Assembly (NCBI RefSeq): GCF_000312385.1
Contig: NZ_HE997628.1
Location: forward strand, 357,744 to 421,743
DNA: 64,000 nucleotides
Direction: 5' to 3'
Origin: Tsukamurella sp. 1534
GTDB lineage: Bacteria > Actinomycetota > Actinomycetes > Mycobacteriales > Mycobacteriaceae
Shown: positions 9,811 through 19,600 of the stretch, in pieces
How the letters are laid out: each line of letters opens with the position of its first letter
How positions within the stretch are numbered: position 1 is the first letter of the stretch
Program-made: the position numbers and the translations under genes
The notes under the pieces: model-generated
Database searches by the model: none
The model's input: the letters and a program-made list of their open reading frames with translations, nothing else
What the model was told of the DNA's origin: nothing

Positions 9811-11025
9811 CTACGCCGTGACGTGCTGGGCCGAGTGGCCGATGGCGGCCTCCTCGTTGAGCATGCGCATGAACGCGGCCTGGCTGCGGTCGCCGCGGCG
9901 GGCGGCGCGCTCGCGGCCGCCGGGCAACTGATTGACGACGGATTCCACGAGGTGGTACGGGATCCGCAGGGCCGGGTACCAGGGGAGCGTCGACGGTACG
10001 CCGAGCTCCTTCATCGCCGCCGTGCCCAGGTACGCGGTGGCGATCGACAGGTGCTGCGAGCGGGCGATCCGGCGGCGTAATCCGCTGAGGTTCGGGTACT
10101 TCCACCGCATCGGGTCCTCCGCCATCGGTTGCGCGAGGGCGCGGCTGGTCTGGTCCGGCGTGGAGAGCGCACGCGACGTCTGGAACAGGATGCGCAGGCT
10201 GTCGCGGTAGCTGTGCGGCAGGAAGTCGTCGGTCACGCCCATCAGCCGGCCCACGTAGCGGGTGAGGTGCGCGGCGGCCTCGTACTCGCGCGGGTTCGCG
10301 ATCATGCCGAGCCCCATCCCGGTGGCGACCGGGGCGATGAGCGCGCCCACCAGCGTGGCGGCCATGTCCGTCTGATTGATCGGCAGCCCGTGCGCCTCGG
10401 CGTCCCAATCGGGAAGTGCCGTCACGTGCCGGCGGACCATCGAATGGATGAACCGCACGTGCAGCGTGGAGCGGTAGCCCACGCCGCCCGGCCGCAGACC
10501 CTCCGGGACGATCACGTCGAGCGCCCACTGCGAGGTCTCGGCGAACCGCTTGTTCGATCCCTTCTCCAGCGCACCGGTGCGGAGCAACGTCTGGTTGAAG
10601 CCCGAGAACAGGTAGCCGCCCATGAGCGCCACATCGCGCGCCACCGCGAATCCGTCGGCGCCGCCGCTGCGCATCAGCCGGCCGCCGAGCAGGATCGCGT
10701 CCCAGTCCACCCACTCGGGGACGGCTTCCATCTCCTCGAAGAACTCGCGAAGCTCCGCCGGCGCGTCGGGAACCGCCGCGATGCCCTTGTTCAGGGCCCG
10801 GTGGAACTGTGCCTTCCGCGAGTCCGTGTCGTCGCGGTAGATCCAGTCGACGAGGTCGTCCATCTGCGGATCGCCCACCGTCAGAAGCTCGCCGAAGCGG
10901 GCGAACTCCGCCGCGGTGGGCTCGGGCAGCCTCAGCAGGCGGCTGACCATCCAGATCCCCGGCGGCACGCGGCGGGGTGCGTCGGGGTGTCGCGCGGGGA
11001 TCCGCGGGGGAGCGGCTGCGGTCAT
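9811..11025 (-). CDS. DUF2236 protein (MpaB/latex-clearing oxygenase family)
   Basis: This 404-residue protein belongs to the DUF2236/MpaB-type family, which includes rubber oxygenase Lcp and the fungal mycophenolate oxygenase MpaB. The core shows GYRSTLHVRFIHSMVRRHV, where the His residues of the RxxHxxVR pattern are the expected haem-region residues, followed by a mainly helical domain. No signal peptide is evident, unlike secreted Lcp. I chose ATG 11025, with GAGG upstream, rather than the in-frame TTG at 11049, because the TTG lies inside a 20-bp palindrome abutting the -10 box. Substrate is unknown; many actinobacteria carry several paralogues linked to lipid or terpenoid metabolism. The clear promoter and operator suggest inducible expression. 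Confidence 0.8.
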   Translation of the reverse strand: MTAAAPPRIPARHPDAPRRVPPGIWMVSRLLRLPEPTAAEFARFGELLTVGDPQMDDLVDWIYRDDTDSRKAQFHRALNKGIAAVPDAPAELREFFEEMEAVPEWVDWDAILLGGRLMRSGGADGFAVARDVALMGGYLFSGFNQTLLRTGALEKGSNKRFAETSQWALDVIVPEGLRPGGVGYRSTLHVRFIHSMVRRHVTALPDWDAEAHGLPINQTDMAATLVGALIAPVATGMGLGMIANPREYEAAAHLTRYVGRLMGVTDDFLPHSYRDSLRILFQTSRALSTPDQTSRALAQPMAEDPMRWKYPNLSGLRRRIARSQHLSIATAYLGTAAMKELGVPSTLPWYPALRIPYHLVESVVNQLPGGRERAARRGDRSQAAFMRMLNEEAAIGHSAQHVTA

Positions 11026-11042
11026 GACGGCCTCGCGATCGA

Positions 11043-11062
11043 TTGACAACGGTCGTAGTCAA
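11043..11062. promoter_or_regulatory. Near-perfect 20-bp palindromic operator for the DUF2236 gene
   Basis: The half sites TTGACAACG and CGTAGTCAA (reverse complement TTGACTACG) match at eight of nine positions around a two-base centre. The site lies immediately downstream of the -10 box and covers the expected transcription start, a typical position for a TetR-like repressor. No regulator gene adjoins it. Confidence 0.65.
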
Positions 11063-11091
11063 ATCTATTCCCGGTCTGTCCGCGGCGTCAA
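11062..11091 (-). promoter_or_regulatory. Strong sigma-70-like promoter of the DUF2236 gene
   Basis: On the minus strand a -35 TTGACG (11091-11086) is followed after 18 bases by a -10 TAGATT (11067-11062). This is one of the best canonical promoters in the window, and the operator palindrome begins right after the -10. Confidence 0.65.
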
Positions 11092-11103
11092 GGGTGGGTC
11101 TCG

Positions 11104-11207
11104 GCTCCCAGCCGGGAGAAGGCGTCCCCCACGTTTTTCGACGTCCCCGCTGCTGCAGCCTGAGGGAGGCCGAAATACCCGGGGGAGGCCGTCTCCCGGC
11201 TGGGAGC
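11104..11207. repeat. 16-bp perfect inverted repeat bounding a 104-bp element
   Basis: GCTCCCAGCCGGGAGA at 11104-11119 is repeated in exact reverse complement at 11192-11207, with 72 bases between. Each arm can also fold on itself (CTCCC with GGGAG). The interior holds two GGGAGGCC copies and a T5 run. It sits between the cobS stop and the DUF2236 promoter. It could be a terminator of the cob operon, a small mobile repeat or a structured leader; the sequence alone does not decide. Confidence 0.5.
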
Positions 11208-11229
11208 GGGATTGCGGGTGGAGCCGGGG

Positions 11230-11985
11230 TCAGTGCACGCAGAGGCCGACGAGGGTCAGCACCGTCGTCACCTCGATGCCGAAGCCGAGGACGTCGCCGC
11301 TCACGCCGCCGAACCGGCGCACGCAGTGCCGCATCCCGGCCGCCGCGGCCGCCAGCGCGACGAACAGTGCGACGGGACCCTGCCACGGAACGCCCGGGAC
11401 CGCGAACGCCGCCGCGCCGAGCGCGACGACGAGCCAGAACGCCTGGACCGGGACGCCCTGGGTGCCCGCTGTGAGGGCGCCGAAGCCGTCGGGATTCGCC
11501 GCGCTCCACCCGCGCCGGCAGCCGAGGACCGCGGCCACCCGCGCCGCGCCCACCGCCACGCCGACGGCCGGCCACAGGCCCCGCTCCGCCAGCGCGCCCA
11601 CCGCGGCCGCCTCCGCCGTCAGCAGCAGCGCCAGCGCCGCGGCGCCGAACGGTCCGACGGTGCCCTGTCGCATGATCTCCCGCGCGCGTTCGGGCGGGCC
11701 GTAGCTGCCCAGCCCGTCCACGCAGTCGGCGAAGCCGTCCAGGTGCATGCCGCGGGTGAGCAGCCCGGACGCCGCCACGGCCAGTACTCCCACCAGAAAG
11801 GCGGGCAGTCCCGCCGCGTTCCCCGCCCACGCGACGGCGACGACCGCGGCCGCCACGACCGCCCCGGCAACGGGGACCAGCGCGATGACGCGCGCACCGT
11901 CGTCGCGGGTGAACGGATCCGGCATGCGCCCCCGGGGCACGGGCAGCACCGTCATCCAGGCGACGGCCGCGATGAGGTGCCGCAT
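11230..11985 (-). CDS. cobS: Adenosylcobinamide-GDP ribazoletransferase (cobalamin synthase)
   Basis: This membrane enzyme joins adenosylcobinamide-GDP to alpha-ribazole (phosphate), the last assembly step of cobalamin. It has 251 residues with about six to seven hydrophobic segments, normal for CobS. The signature GMHLDGFADCVDGLG near residue 80, rich in metal-binding Asp, is intact, followed by MRQGTVGPFG. It begins one base after the CobU-CobT stop and so is coupled to the enzyme that supplies both its substrates. Position matches Rv2208. Confidence 0.95.
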   Translation of the reverse strand: MRHLIAAVAWMTVLPVPRGRMPDPFTRDDGARVIALVPVAGAVVAAAVVAVAWAGNAAGLPAFLVGVLAVAASGLLTRGMHLDGFADCVDGLGSYGPPERAREIMRQGTVGPFGAAALALLLTAEAAAVGALAERGLWPAVGVAVGAARVAAVLGCRRGWSAANPDGFGALTAGTQGVPVQAFWLVVALGAAAFAVPGVPWQGPVALFVALAAAAAGMRHCVRRFGGVSGDVLGFGIEVTTVLTLVGLCVH

Positions 11986-11986
11986 G

Positions 11987-13633
11987 TCAGGTCCGGGAGA
12001 CCCCGGCGGAGTCGAACGTCGCCATCTCGCCGAGCACGGCCACGGCCGACCTCACGATCGGCAGCACGAGCGCGGCGCCGCTGCCCTCGCCGAGGCGCAG
12101 GCCGAGGTCCACCAGCGGCTCGATGCCGAGCCGGTTCAGCGCCAGGGCGTGTGCCGGCTCGGGGCTGAGATGCCCTGCGGCCCACCAGGTCAGGGCGCCG
12201 GGCGCCAGATCGTTCGCCACCAGCGCGGCCGCCGTGACCACGACGCCGTCGAGCACCACCGGCGTGCGGCGCACCGCCGCCTGCGCCAGGAAGCCCGCCA
12301 TCGCGGCGATGTCCGCACCGGAGACGGTGCGCAGCAGCGCCTTCGGGTTCCGGGTGTGCGGGCGGGCGCGGTACATGGCGTCGCGGATCGCCGAGGCCTT
12401 GCGCATCCAGGCGTTGTCGTCGATCCCCGTGCCGCGGCCCACCACGAGCACGGGTTCCGTCTCGGTGAGCGCGCCGATCAGCGCGGCCGCGGGGGTGGTG
12501 TTGCCGATCCCCATATCGCCCACGATGAGCAGGTCGGCGCCGGAGTCCACCTCGTCGTCGGCGATCCGGCGGCCGGCCGCGATCGCCGCGATCGTCTCCT
12601 CGTCCGTCATCGCGTCGGTCGCGGAGATGTCGCCCGACGATCGGCGGATCTTGTTGCGGCTCAGCTCCTCGCGGGTGTCGCCGGCCACGGCCAGGTCCTC
12701 GACGCGCACCGTCGCACCGGCCTGCGCGGCGAGCACGTTGATCGCGGCCCCGCCCTCGGCGATGTTCGCCACCATCTGCGCGGTGACCTCCGGCGGATAC
12801 GCGGAGACGCCGTCCGCGGCCACGCCGTGGTCGCCCGCGAACACCACGATCCGCGCCCGCTCGAACTGCGTCGGCGGGCAGGCGCCCTGGCACGCCGCGA
12901 CCCACTCGCCGACCTGCTCCACGCGGCCCAATGCGCCCGAGGGCTTCGTCAGCAGCAGCTGGCGGTCGCGGGCCTGCTGCGCGACGAACGCATCGGGCGG
13001 GGTGATCGTGGGGAACGACAACGGGTCCGCACCCGGCTCGAACGGCGGCAGTTCGACCGGGGGGAGGGGAGCGGCGGCAGGGATCGGCGCCGGGACGACC
13101 GCCGGGGCCGGCGGCGCACCGTCGAGCGCCACCGGGATCCCGGCGACGACGAGCTCCGCACGGTCGGCCACCGCGGCGAGCCGCGCATTGAGGTCGCCCA
13201 GCAGGTCCTGGAACACCCGGCCCGCGTGCGTGGCGGGGACGACCGACAACCCCACCTCGGGGCTGACGATCACCAGATCACCCGGGTACGCCTGCGCGTC
13301 CGACACCAGCGCGGCCACGTCGTCGGCCACCGCGTCGGGCGTGTCCCAGCCCGCCGCGTCGAGACGGGCTGCGATCCAGGCGCCCAGGTCGTCGACGAGG
13401 GTGGGGGCGGCACCGTCGGACAGCACGGACCGCAGGTCCTGCGTCTCGACCGTGGACCACGTCTCCGGCCGGCGCGCTCGATGCGCGGCCACCCGGGCGA
13501 CGAGGTCGCGGTCGCCCGGGGAGGGCGCCGTCGCGACGTACCGCACCGGCCCCGTGGCGGCCGCGGTGATCAGCTGCTCGGCGCGAGCCGACTTGCCCGA
13601 GCGGACACCGCCGAGGACCAGGGTGAGCGCCAC
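11987..13633 (-). CDS. cobUT: Fused adenosylcobinamide kinase/guanylyltransferase (CobU) and NaMN:DMB phosphoribosyltransferase (CobT)
   Basis: This 548-residue protein joins two cobalamin tail-assembly enzymes. Residues 1-172 are CobU: P-loop GGVRSGKS at 8-15 and HRARRPETW with H51, the residue equivalent to the guanylylated His. Residues about 173-205 are a Pro/Ala-rich linker. From about 206 onward is Cob[12 protein letters not shown], the FAGDHGV and [12 protein letters not shown] regions and the late LGEGSGAAL, containing the catalytic Glu. CobU makes adenosylcobinamide-GDP; CobT makes alpha-ribazole phosphate from dimethylbenzimidazole. GTG 13633 lies three bases after the DUF3043 stop and cobS follows, so one operon makes all three late steps. 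In M. tuberculosis cobU is, as I recall, elsewhere (Rv0254c), making the fusion notable. Confidence 0.92.
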   Translation of the reverse strand: MALTLVLGGVRSGKSARAEQLITAAATGPVRYVATAPSPGDRDLVARVAAHRARRPETWSTVETQDLRSVLSDGAAPTLVDDLGAWIAARLDAAGWDTPDAVADDVAALVSDAQAYPGDLVIVSPEVGLSVVPATHAGRVFQDLLGDLNARLAAVADRAELVVAGIPVALDGAPPAPAVVPAPIPAAAPLPPVELPPFEPGADPLSFPTITPPDAFVAQQARDRQLLLTKPSGALGRVEQVGEWVAACQGACPPTQFERARIVVFAGDHGVAADGVSAYPPEVTAQMVANIAEGGAAINVLAAQAGATVRVEDLAVAGDTREELSRNKIRRSSGDISATDAMTDEETIAAIAAGRRIADDEVDSGADLLIVGDMGIGNTTPAAALIGALTETEPVLVVGRGTGIDDNAWMRKASAIRDAMYRARPHTRNPKALLRTVSGADIAAMAGFLAQAAVRRTPVVLDGVVVTAAALVANDLAPGALTWWAAGHLSPEPAHALALNRLGIEPLVDLGLRLGEGSGAALVLPIVRSAVAVLGEMATFDSAGVSRT

Positions 13634-13636
13634 GGA

Positions 13637-14323
13637 CTAGACCGCGTCGCCGGGCTTGACCCGGGGCCGGGGGATGCGCATGCGGCGCAGCTGCGTGGTG
13701 CGCATGAACGCGTACCAGCCGAGGCGGAAGCCCGCCTCCGTGGTGTCGGGGAACTTCTCCCGCACCCGGTTGTTGATCCGGCGGCCGGTGAAGTAGCCCT
13801 CGACCGCCATGATGATCACCAGCAGGATGAGGAGCGGCATCGCGAGGGCGCTCAGCGTGGGGCTCTGCACCGTGACGAACATGTACACCATGATCACCAC
13901 GGCGATCGGGATGAACATCGTGGAGATGTGGCGCTTGGCGTCGACCAGATCGCGGACGAACGCCTTCTCCTGGCCCTTATCGCGGACGGGCAGATAGCGC
14001 TCGTCGCCCTGCATCATCAGCTCGCGGCGCTCGGCGGCCAGCGTGCGGCGCTCGGAGGCCGCGGCCTTCCGCTCCTCCTTGGACATGGAGTTCTTGAGTT
14101 CCTTGCGGCGCGCTCGCGCCTCGGCGCGCGTCTGCGGCGCCGGGGTCACGGGGCCGCGCTTGCGCCCCTCGGCCTCGCGGCGCGACGGGGTGGGGCGGCC
14201 CTTGCCCGGGGTCTGCGCGGGCTTGGAGGCGGTCTCGGCGGCGCCCGATTCCGCGGTCGCGCCGTCCGCGGAATCCGCGGTCTCGGCGTTCGAGTCGTCG
14301 GCCTTCTGCCAGGGGAGTTTCAC
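13637..14323 (-). CDS. DUF3043 membrane protein
   Basis: This 228-residue protein of the actinobacterial DUF3043 family has no known function. Residues 1-60 are acidic and Ala-rich, followed by a highly charged segment of about 70 residues with coiled-coil character (TRAEARARRKELKNSMSKEE). Two hydrophobic segments in about residues 135-185 carry the membrane anchor, and a basic C-terminal tail ends in the cytoplasm by inference. GTG 14323 gives the family-typical start VKLPWQK and has a -10 TAGGCT seven bases upstream. It precedes cobUT with only three bases between, and corresponds to Rv2206. Confidence 0.85.
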   Translation of the reverse strand: MKLPWQKADDSNAETADSADGATAESGAAETASKPAQTPGKGRPTPSRREAEGRKRGPVTPAPQTRAEARARRKELKNSMSKEERKAAASERRTLAAERRELMMQGDERYLPVRDKGQEKAFVRDLVDAKRHISTMFIPIAVVIMVYMFVTVQSPTLSALAMPLLILLVIIMAVEGYFTGRRINNRVREKFPDTTEAGFRLGWYAFMRTTQLRRMRIPRPRVKPGDAV

Positions 14324-14330
14324 GATGTCC

Positions 14331-14336
14331 AGCCTA
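14331..14336 (-). promoter_or_regulatory. -10 hexamer TAGGCT upstream of the DUF3043/cob operon
   Basis: On the minus strand TAGGCT ends seven bases before the GTG at 14323. It supports that start and suggests a leaderless transcript covering DUF3043, cobUT and cobS. Confidence 0.45.
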
Positions 14337-14458
14337 GAAGATCGGAGGCGGTGCCCGGCGACGTGGGTGACGGCGCACACGGACGGCGGGGACTGCCGGG
14401 AATGTGGGACGGGGGAGTACCGTTGAAGCAGACACCGAAGCGTGTGAGGAGAACGTGA

Positions 14459-14806
14459 ATGACTACTGCTGAGACCGAGACCACCGGTGTGGTCCTGACC
14501 GAGGCTGCCGCATCGAAGGCCAAGGCCCTGCTGGACCAGGAGGGTCGTGACGATCTGGCGCTGCGCATCGAGGTGCAGCCGGGCGGTTGTGCCGGCCTGC
14601 GCTACCAGCTGTACTTCGACGATCGGACCCTGGACGGCGACGTGGTCTCGGAGTTCGGCGGCGTGAACCTGTCGGTGGACAGGATGAGCGTCCCGTTCCT
14701 GATCGGCGCGAAGATCGACTTCGTCGACACCATCGAGAAGCAGGGTTTCACCATCGATAACCCGAACGCCACCGGCTCCTGCGCCTGCGGCGACTCGTTC
14801 AACTGA
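14459..14806 (+). CDS. erpA: HesB/IscA-type iron-sulfur cluster insertion protein (ErpA-like)
   Basis: This A-type carrier of 115 residues delivers [Fe-S] clusters to target enzymes. The three conserved cysteines are present: one in QPGGCAGLRY near residue 44 and two in the C-terminal SCACGDSFN. An ideal GAGGAG ribosome binding site stands eight bases before ATG 14459. The gene is monocistronic, diverging from the DUF3043 gene. It matches Rv2204c. A functional connection to the Rieske and other respiratory Fe-S proteins encoded further right is plausible but inferred. Confidence 0.93.
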   Translation: MTTAETETTGVVLTEAAASKAKALLDQEGRDDLALRIEVQPGGCAGLRYQLYFDDRTLDGDVVSEFGGVNLSVDRMSVPFLIGAKIDFVDTIEKQGFTIDNPNATGSCACGDSFN

Positions 14807-14864
14807 CGCACCGCTGACGGGCGTCCAGGCGCCCGGAGGACCGCCGGAACCCTCCCGCGACTAG

Positions 14865-15896
<1,032 letters not shown>

Positions 15897-15935
15897 TCCC
15901 GGCGGCGCCACGCGTGCGAGTGCGTCACAAACACT

Positions 15936-15966
15936 GTTACCGGCGAGTAACCTACGGTATCGTAGG
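15936..15966. promoter_or_regulatory. Two abutting palindromes in the hemolysin III promoter
   Basis: GTTACCGGCGAGTAAC (15936-15951, 5-bp arms) runs directly into CCTACGGTATCGTAGG (15951-15966, 6-bp arms). The second overlaps the TATCGT -10 candidate (15958-15963), six bases before the ATG. The arrangement looks like one or two repressor sites covering the core promoter. Confidence 0.5.
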
Positions 15967-15969
15967 TTC

Positions 15970-16626
15970 ATGACGGTCGTAGGGACACCCGAGGTCAAGC
16001 CGCGGCTACGCGGAGTGATCCACCAATTCGGAGCCATCGGCGCCGTGGTGGCGGGCGTGCCACTGGTCGCCGCGGGGTTCGCCCACTCGATCCCCGCCGG
16101 CGTGGCGCTGCTGATCTACGCCGTCACCGTGCTCGGCGTGTTCGGCGTCAGCGCGGCGTATCACCGCGGCCGCTGGACCGAGGCGCAGCGGATCTGGATG
16201 AAGCGCGCCGATCACTGCATGATCTTCGTGTTCATCGCCGGCAGCTACACGCCGATCGCCGTGCTCGCGCTGCCGCCGTCCGTCGCTCGCTGGGTGCTCG
16301 CCGTCGTGTGGGGAGGGGCGCTCGCGGGCGTCGCGCTCAAACTGCTGTGGCCGCACGCACCGCGCTGGGTCGGCGTGCCGCTGTACATCGCCCTGGGCTG
16401 GGTGGTCGTCGCCGTCGCCGGGGACCTCGTGCAGGGCGCCGGCTGGCCGGCCGCGATCCTGCTCGCCGTCGGCGGCGTGCTCTACAGCGGCGGCGCCGTC
16501 CTGTACGCCACCCGCTGGCCCGATCCCTGGCCGGGCGTGTTCGGGCACCACGAGTTCTTCCACGCCGCCACCGTGATCGCCGCGGCCTGCCACTACGCCG
16601 CCATGTGGATCACCCTGCTCCGCTGA
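15970..16626 (+). CDS. Hemolysin III family membrane protein (TrhA/YqfA-like)
   Basis: This 218-residue protein has seven hydrophobic segments, as in the PAQR/hemolysin III family. Conserved polar residues of the family are visible: SAAYHRGRW, RADHCMIFVFIAGSYTPIAV and the C-terminal HEFFHAATVIAAACHYAAM, whose His residues with the earlier His/Asp form the predicted zinc site. Bacterial members affect membrane energetics and lipid homeostasis; haemolytic activity is not implied. The start is set by the -10 TATCGT six bases upstream. It converges with the synthase gene, with seven bases between the stops. Confidence 0.9.
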   Translation: MTVVGTPEVKPRLRGVIHQFGAIGAVVAGVPLVAAGFAHSIPAGVALLIYAVTVLGVFGVSAAYHRGRWTEAQRIWMKRADHCMIFVFIAGSYTPIAVLALPPSVARWVLAVVWGGALAGVALKLLWPHAPRWVGVPLYIALGWVVVAVAGDLVQGAGWPAAILLAVGGVLYSGGAVLYATRWPDPWPGVFGHHEFFHAATVIAAACHYAAMWITLLR

Positions 16627-16633
16627 GTCGCCC

Positions 16634-19600
16634 TCAGGAGCGGCAGAGGTGATCGACCAGGCGGGTCCGTGTGGGATGCGCGAACACGTCGGTCGCGGTC
16701 AGCTCGTCCAGGTCGAACGTCGACCGGATCGTCTCCACGAGCTCCACGACCTGGATGGATGTTCCGCCGGCCTCGAAGAACGACTCGTCCGATCCGATGC
16801 GCGTTCCCAACGCCTCCGCCCAGAACTCGTCGACCGCCCGGGCGATCGACGGCCGGTCGGGCACGGCCGCATACGACGCGCCGTCGTCCTCGGCGCGCCG
16901 GGCGAGCAGGTTCCGGTCCGCCTTTCCGCTCGGTCCGGTGGGGATCGCGTCGATCGCGAGCACTCGAGCCGGGCGCAGGTGCGCGGGAAGCCGGGAGTGC
17001 AGCCGGCCGGCGATCGCGTCGACGTCGTGCGTGCCGTCCGTGAGGACGACGAAGGCGACGAGCCGCCGGTCGAGGTCCTCGCCGACCGCGACGACCGCGA
17101 CCTCCGCGACCCGCGTGTCCGCGGCGAGCGCGGCTTCGACCTCTCCGGGCTCCACGCGATGGCCCCGCACCTGGACCTGGTCGTCCCCGCGGCCGACGTA
17201 CACGAGGTCGCCGTCCGGCCTCCGGTACACCAGGTCGCCCGTGCGATACCCGGCGTAGGTCCGCCCGTTCCGGGTGATCGGCGCGAACGCCGCACGGTCG
17301 GCGGCGGCGTGCCCGAGGTATCCGGAAGTCACGTGCGGCCCGTACACCAGCAGCTCGCCCGTGACGCCCGGTGGCACCGTGCGCCCGGCGGAGTCGACGA
17401 CCGCGGCGCCGGTGTGCGGCAGCGGGATACCGATCACGGCCTCCGGATCCGATTCGGCGGTCGCGAGGTCGATCTCCGCCATCGTGGTGAGGATCGCCGC
17501 CTCGGTCGGGCCGTACAGGTTGAACACCCGGGTCCGGGGCGAGGCCGACAGGATCCGGCGCACCGTGGCGGGGCGCAGTCGCTCCCCGCCCAGGAACACC
17601 ACCCGCGGGGACACCGACGACCAGTCGTCGTCCGTCGCCGCCGCGTTCAGCATCCCGAGTGCGCTCGGGGTCAGGCACACGACGTCGGCCCGCTCCGCGC
17701 GCAGCCACGCGAGGTACCCCGCCGGATCGCGACGCAATCGGTGCGGCGGAATCAGGACGGTACCACCGTCCAGGAGTGCCCCGAATACCTCCCACACGCT
17801 GAAATCGAAAGCGGGGGAGTGGAAGAGCGGCCAACGGCCGCCCGGAACGCGGGCGGTGCGGGTCGCGTCGAACAGAGCGGTGATCGATCCGTGCGTGATC
17901 GGTACCGCCTTCGGCCGGCCGGTGGAACCGGAGGTGAAGATGACGTACGCCGTGTCGCCCGGCGCCGGAGCCGACGGCGCGGTGCCCTCGCCGGTCAGCT
18001 CCTCGATCGGATGATGGTGCAGCCCGGGCGAATCGGGCCAGGGTGCGGCGCCGGCGGTGATGACGTCCATCCCGCCCACGTCCGCGACCATCGAGAGCAC
18101 CCGGTCCCGCGGGGTCTCCACGTCGATCGGGACGTAGGTCCGCGACGCGTACAGCACGGCGACCATCGCGACCACGAGCTCCGCCGACGGCGGGATCGCG
18201 ACCCCGACGAACGGCCCGTCGATCCGTGCGGCGATTCCGTTCGCGACCGTGCGCGCCCGGCGGTCCAGCTCCGCGTAATCCAGCGTGGCGTTCGGCGTCG
18301 CCACGGCGACGGCGCGCGGTGAGCCGCGCACGACGGCGCGGAACAGGTCGACGAGGGTGGTCGCGGCCGCGGCGCGGGCGGGAGGGCGGTCCGCCGCCGG
18401 CGGGCCGGGGACCGCGGGGTGCGACCACCCGATGGAGGCGAGCGCCGCGCCCGGGGCGTCCGCCGCCGACCGCAGCACCGACGCGTAGACGGCGCCCACG
18501 TCCGTACCGCGCAGCGCGTCGCACTGCTCGACCCGCACGGCCAGCTCGGTGCCCGAGCACTCGACCACCACGGACAGCGGGAACTGGACGTGCCGGCGGC
18601 GCAGGACGTGCGTGACCGCGGTGACGCCGCCGATCGACGGGGCGAGCGGACGCGGATACACGGTGAACGAGCTGGGCGCGCCGGCGGCCGCGGCCGCCCC
18701 CGGTATCCGGTCGGCGTAGCGCAACAGGTCGAACGATTCGAACCCGATCAGGGCAGCGACCTGTCCGTCGACGTCGCGCGCCAGATCGGCGAACGTACGG
18801 CCAGGCGCGGACAGATCAACGCTCACGGGAAGCGAATTCACCAACACGCCGCGGTGATTCGCGGCATCGGCGGTGGACCGGCGATTCGACAGCGGTACCG
18901 ACACCACGACGATCGGTCCGGCGCCGAGGAGCCCGGTGGTGACGGCGTGCGCCGCGAGGAGGAACGAGAAGGTGCGCACGCCGAGCTCGCGGCTCGCGGC
19001 GACGACGCGCGCACCGTCGACGGTGGCCGACGACGCCGAGCCGGCCAGCGGCGCGTTGCCGGCGCGCCGCGCCCACGACGGTGCGTCGGGCGTGGTCGGG
19101 AGGGTCGCCCGGAAGTGCGCCACAGCCTCCTCGGCGTTCACCCCGCCCGTTGCGAGCGCGTGCGGCGCGACGTCCGGCGGCGGCTCCCACGCCTCTCCGT
19201 CCCGATAGGCGCCCGCGATGTCGAGCACCATGAGATACCACCCGAAGACGTCGGTGACCAGGTGGGAGGTGACGAGAACGGCGAACGTGCGCGGGCCGCA
19301 CACCGCGACCTCGAGATGGAACTGGGGCCACACGTGCGGCGGGAACACCGCGTCGTACACGGCCTCCGCCGCCGCCAGCACGGCGTCCAGGTCCGCGTAC
19401 GGCACGACGGGGACCCCGGGCCGCGCGCCCGGGTGCGGTACCCGCACGAGCTCGCCCGCCGCCCGGGACACGGTGTCGTTGACCGCACCGGTCGCCGTCG
19501 CGACGGCCTCGATCGCCGCCGCCAGGCGCCGCGGATCGAGCCCGGTGAACTCCATCACGGCGCCGATGTTCGCACCCGGGTCCGAGGGGCGCGCGAACTG

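Noticed and set aside
11023-11049. TTG 11049 as the DUF2236 start
   Set aside because: The codon lies inside the operator palindrome at the predicted transcription start, while ATG 11025 has a GAGG site at proper spacing.
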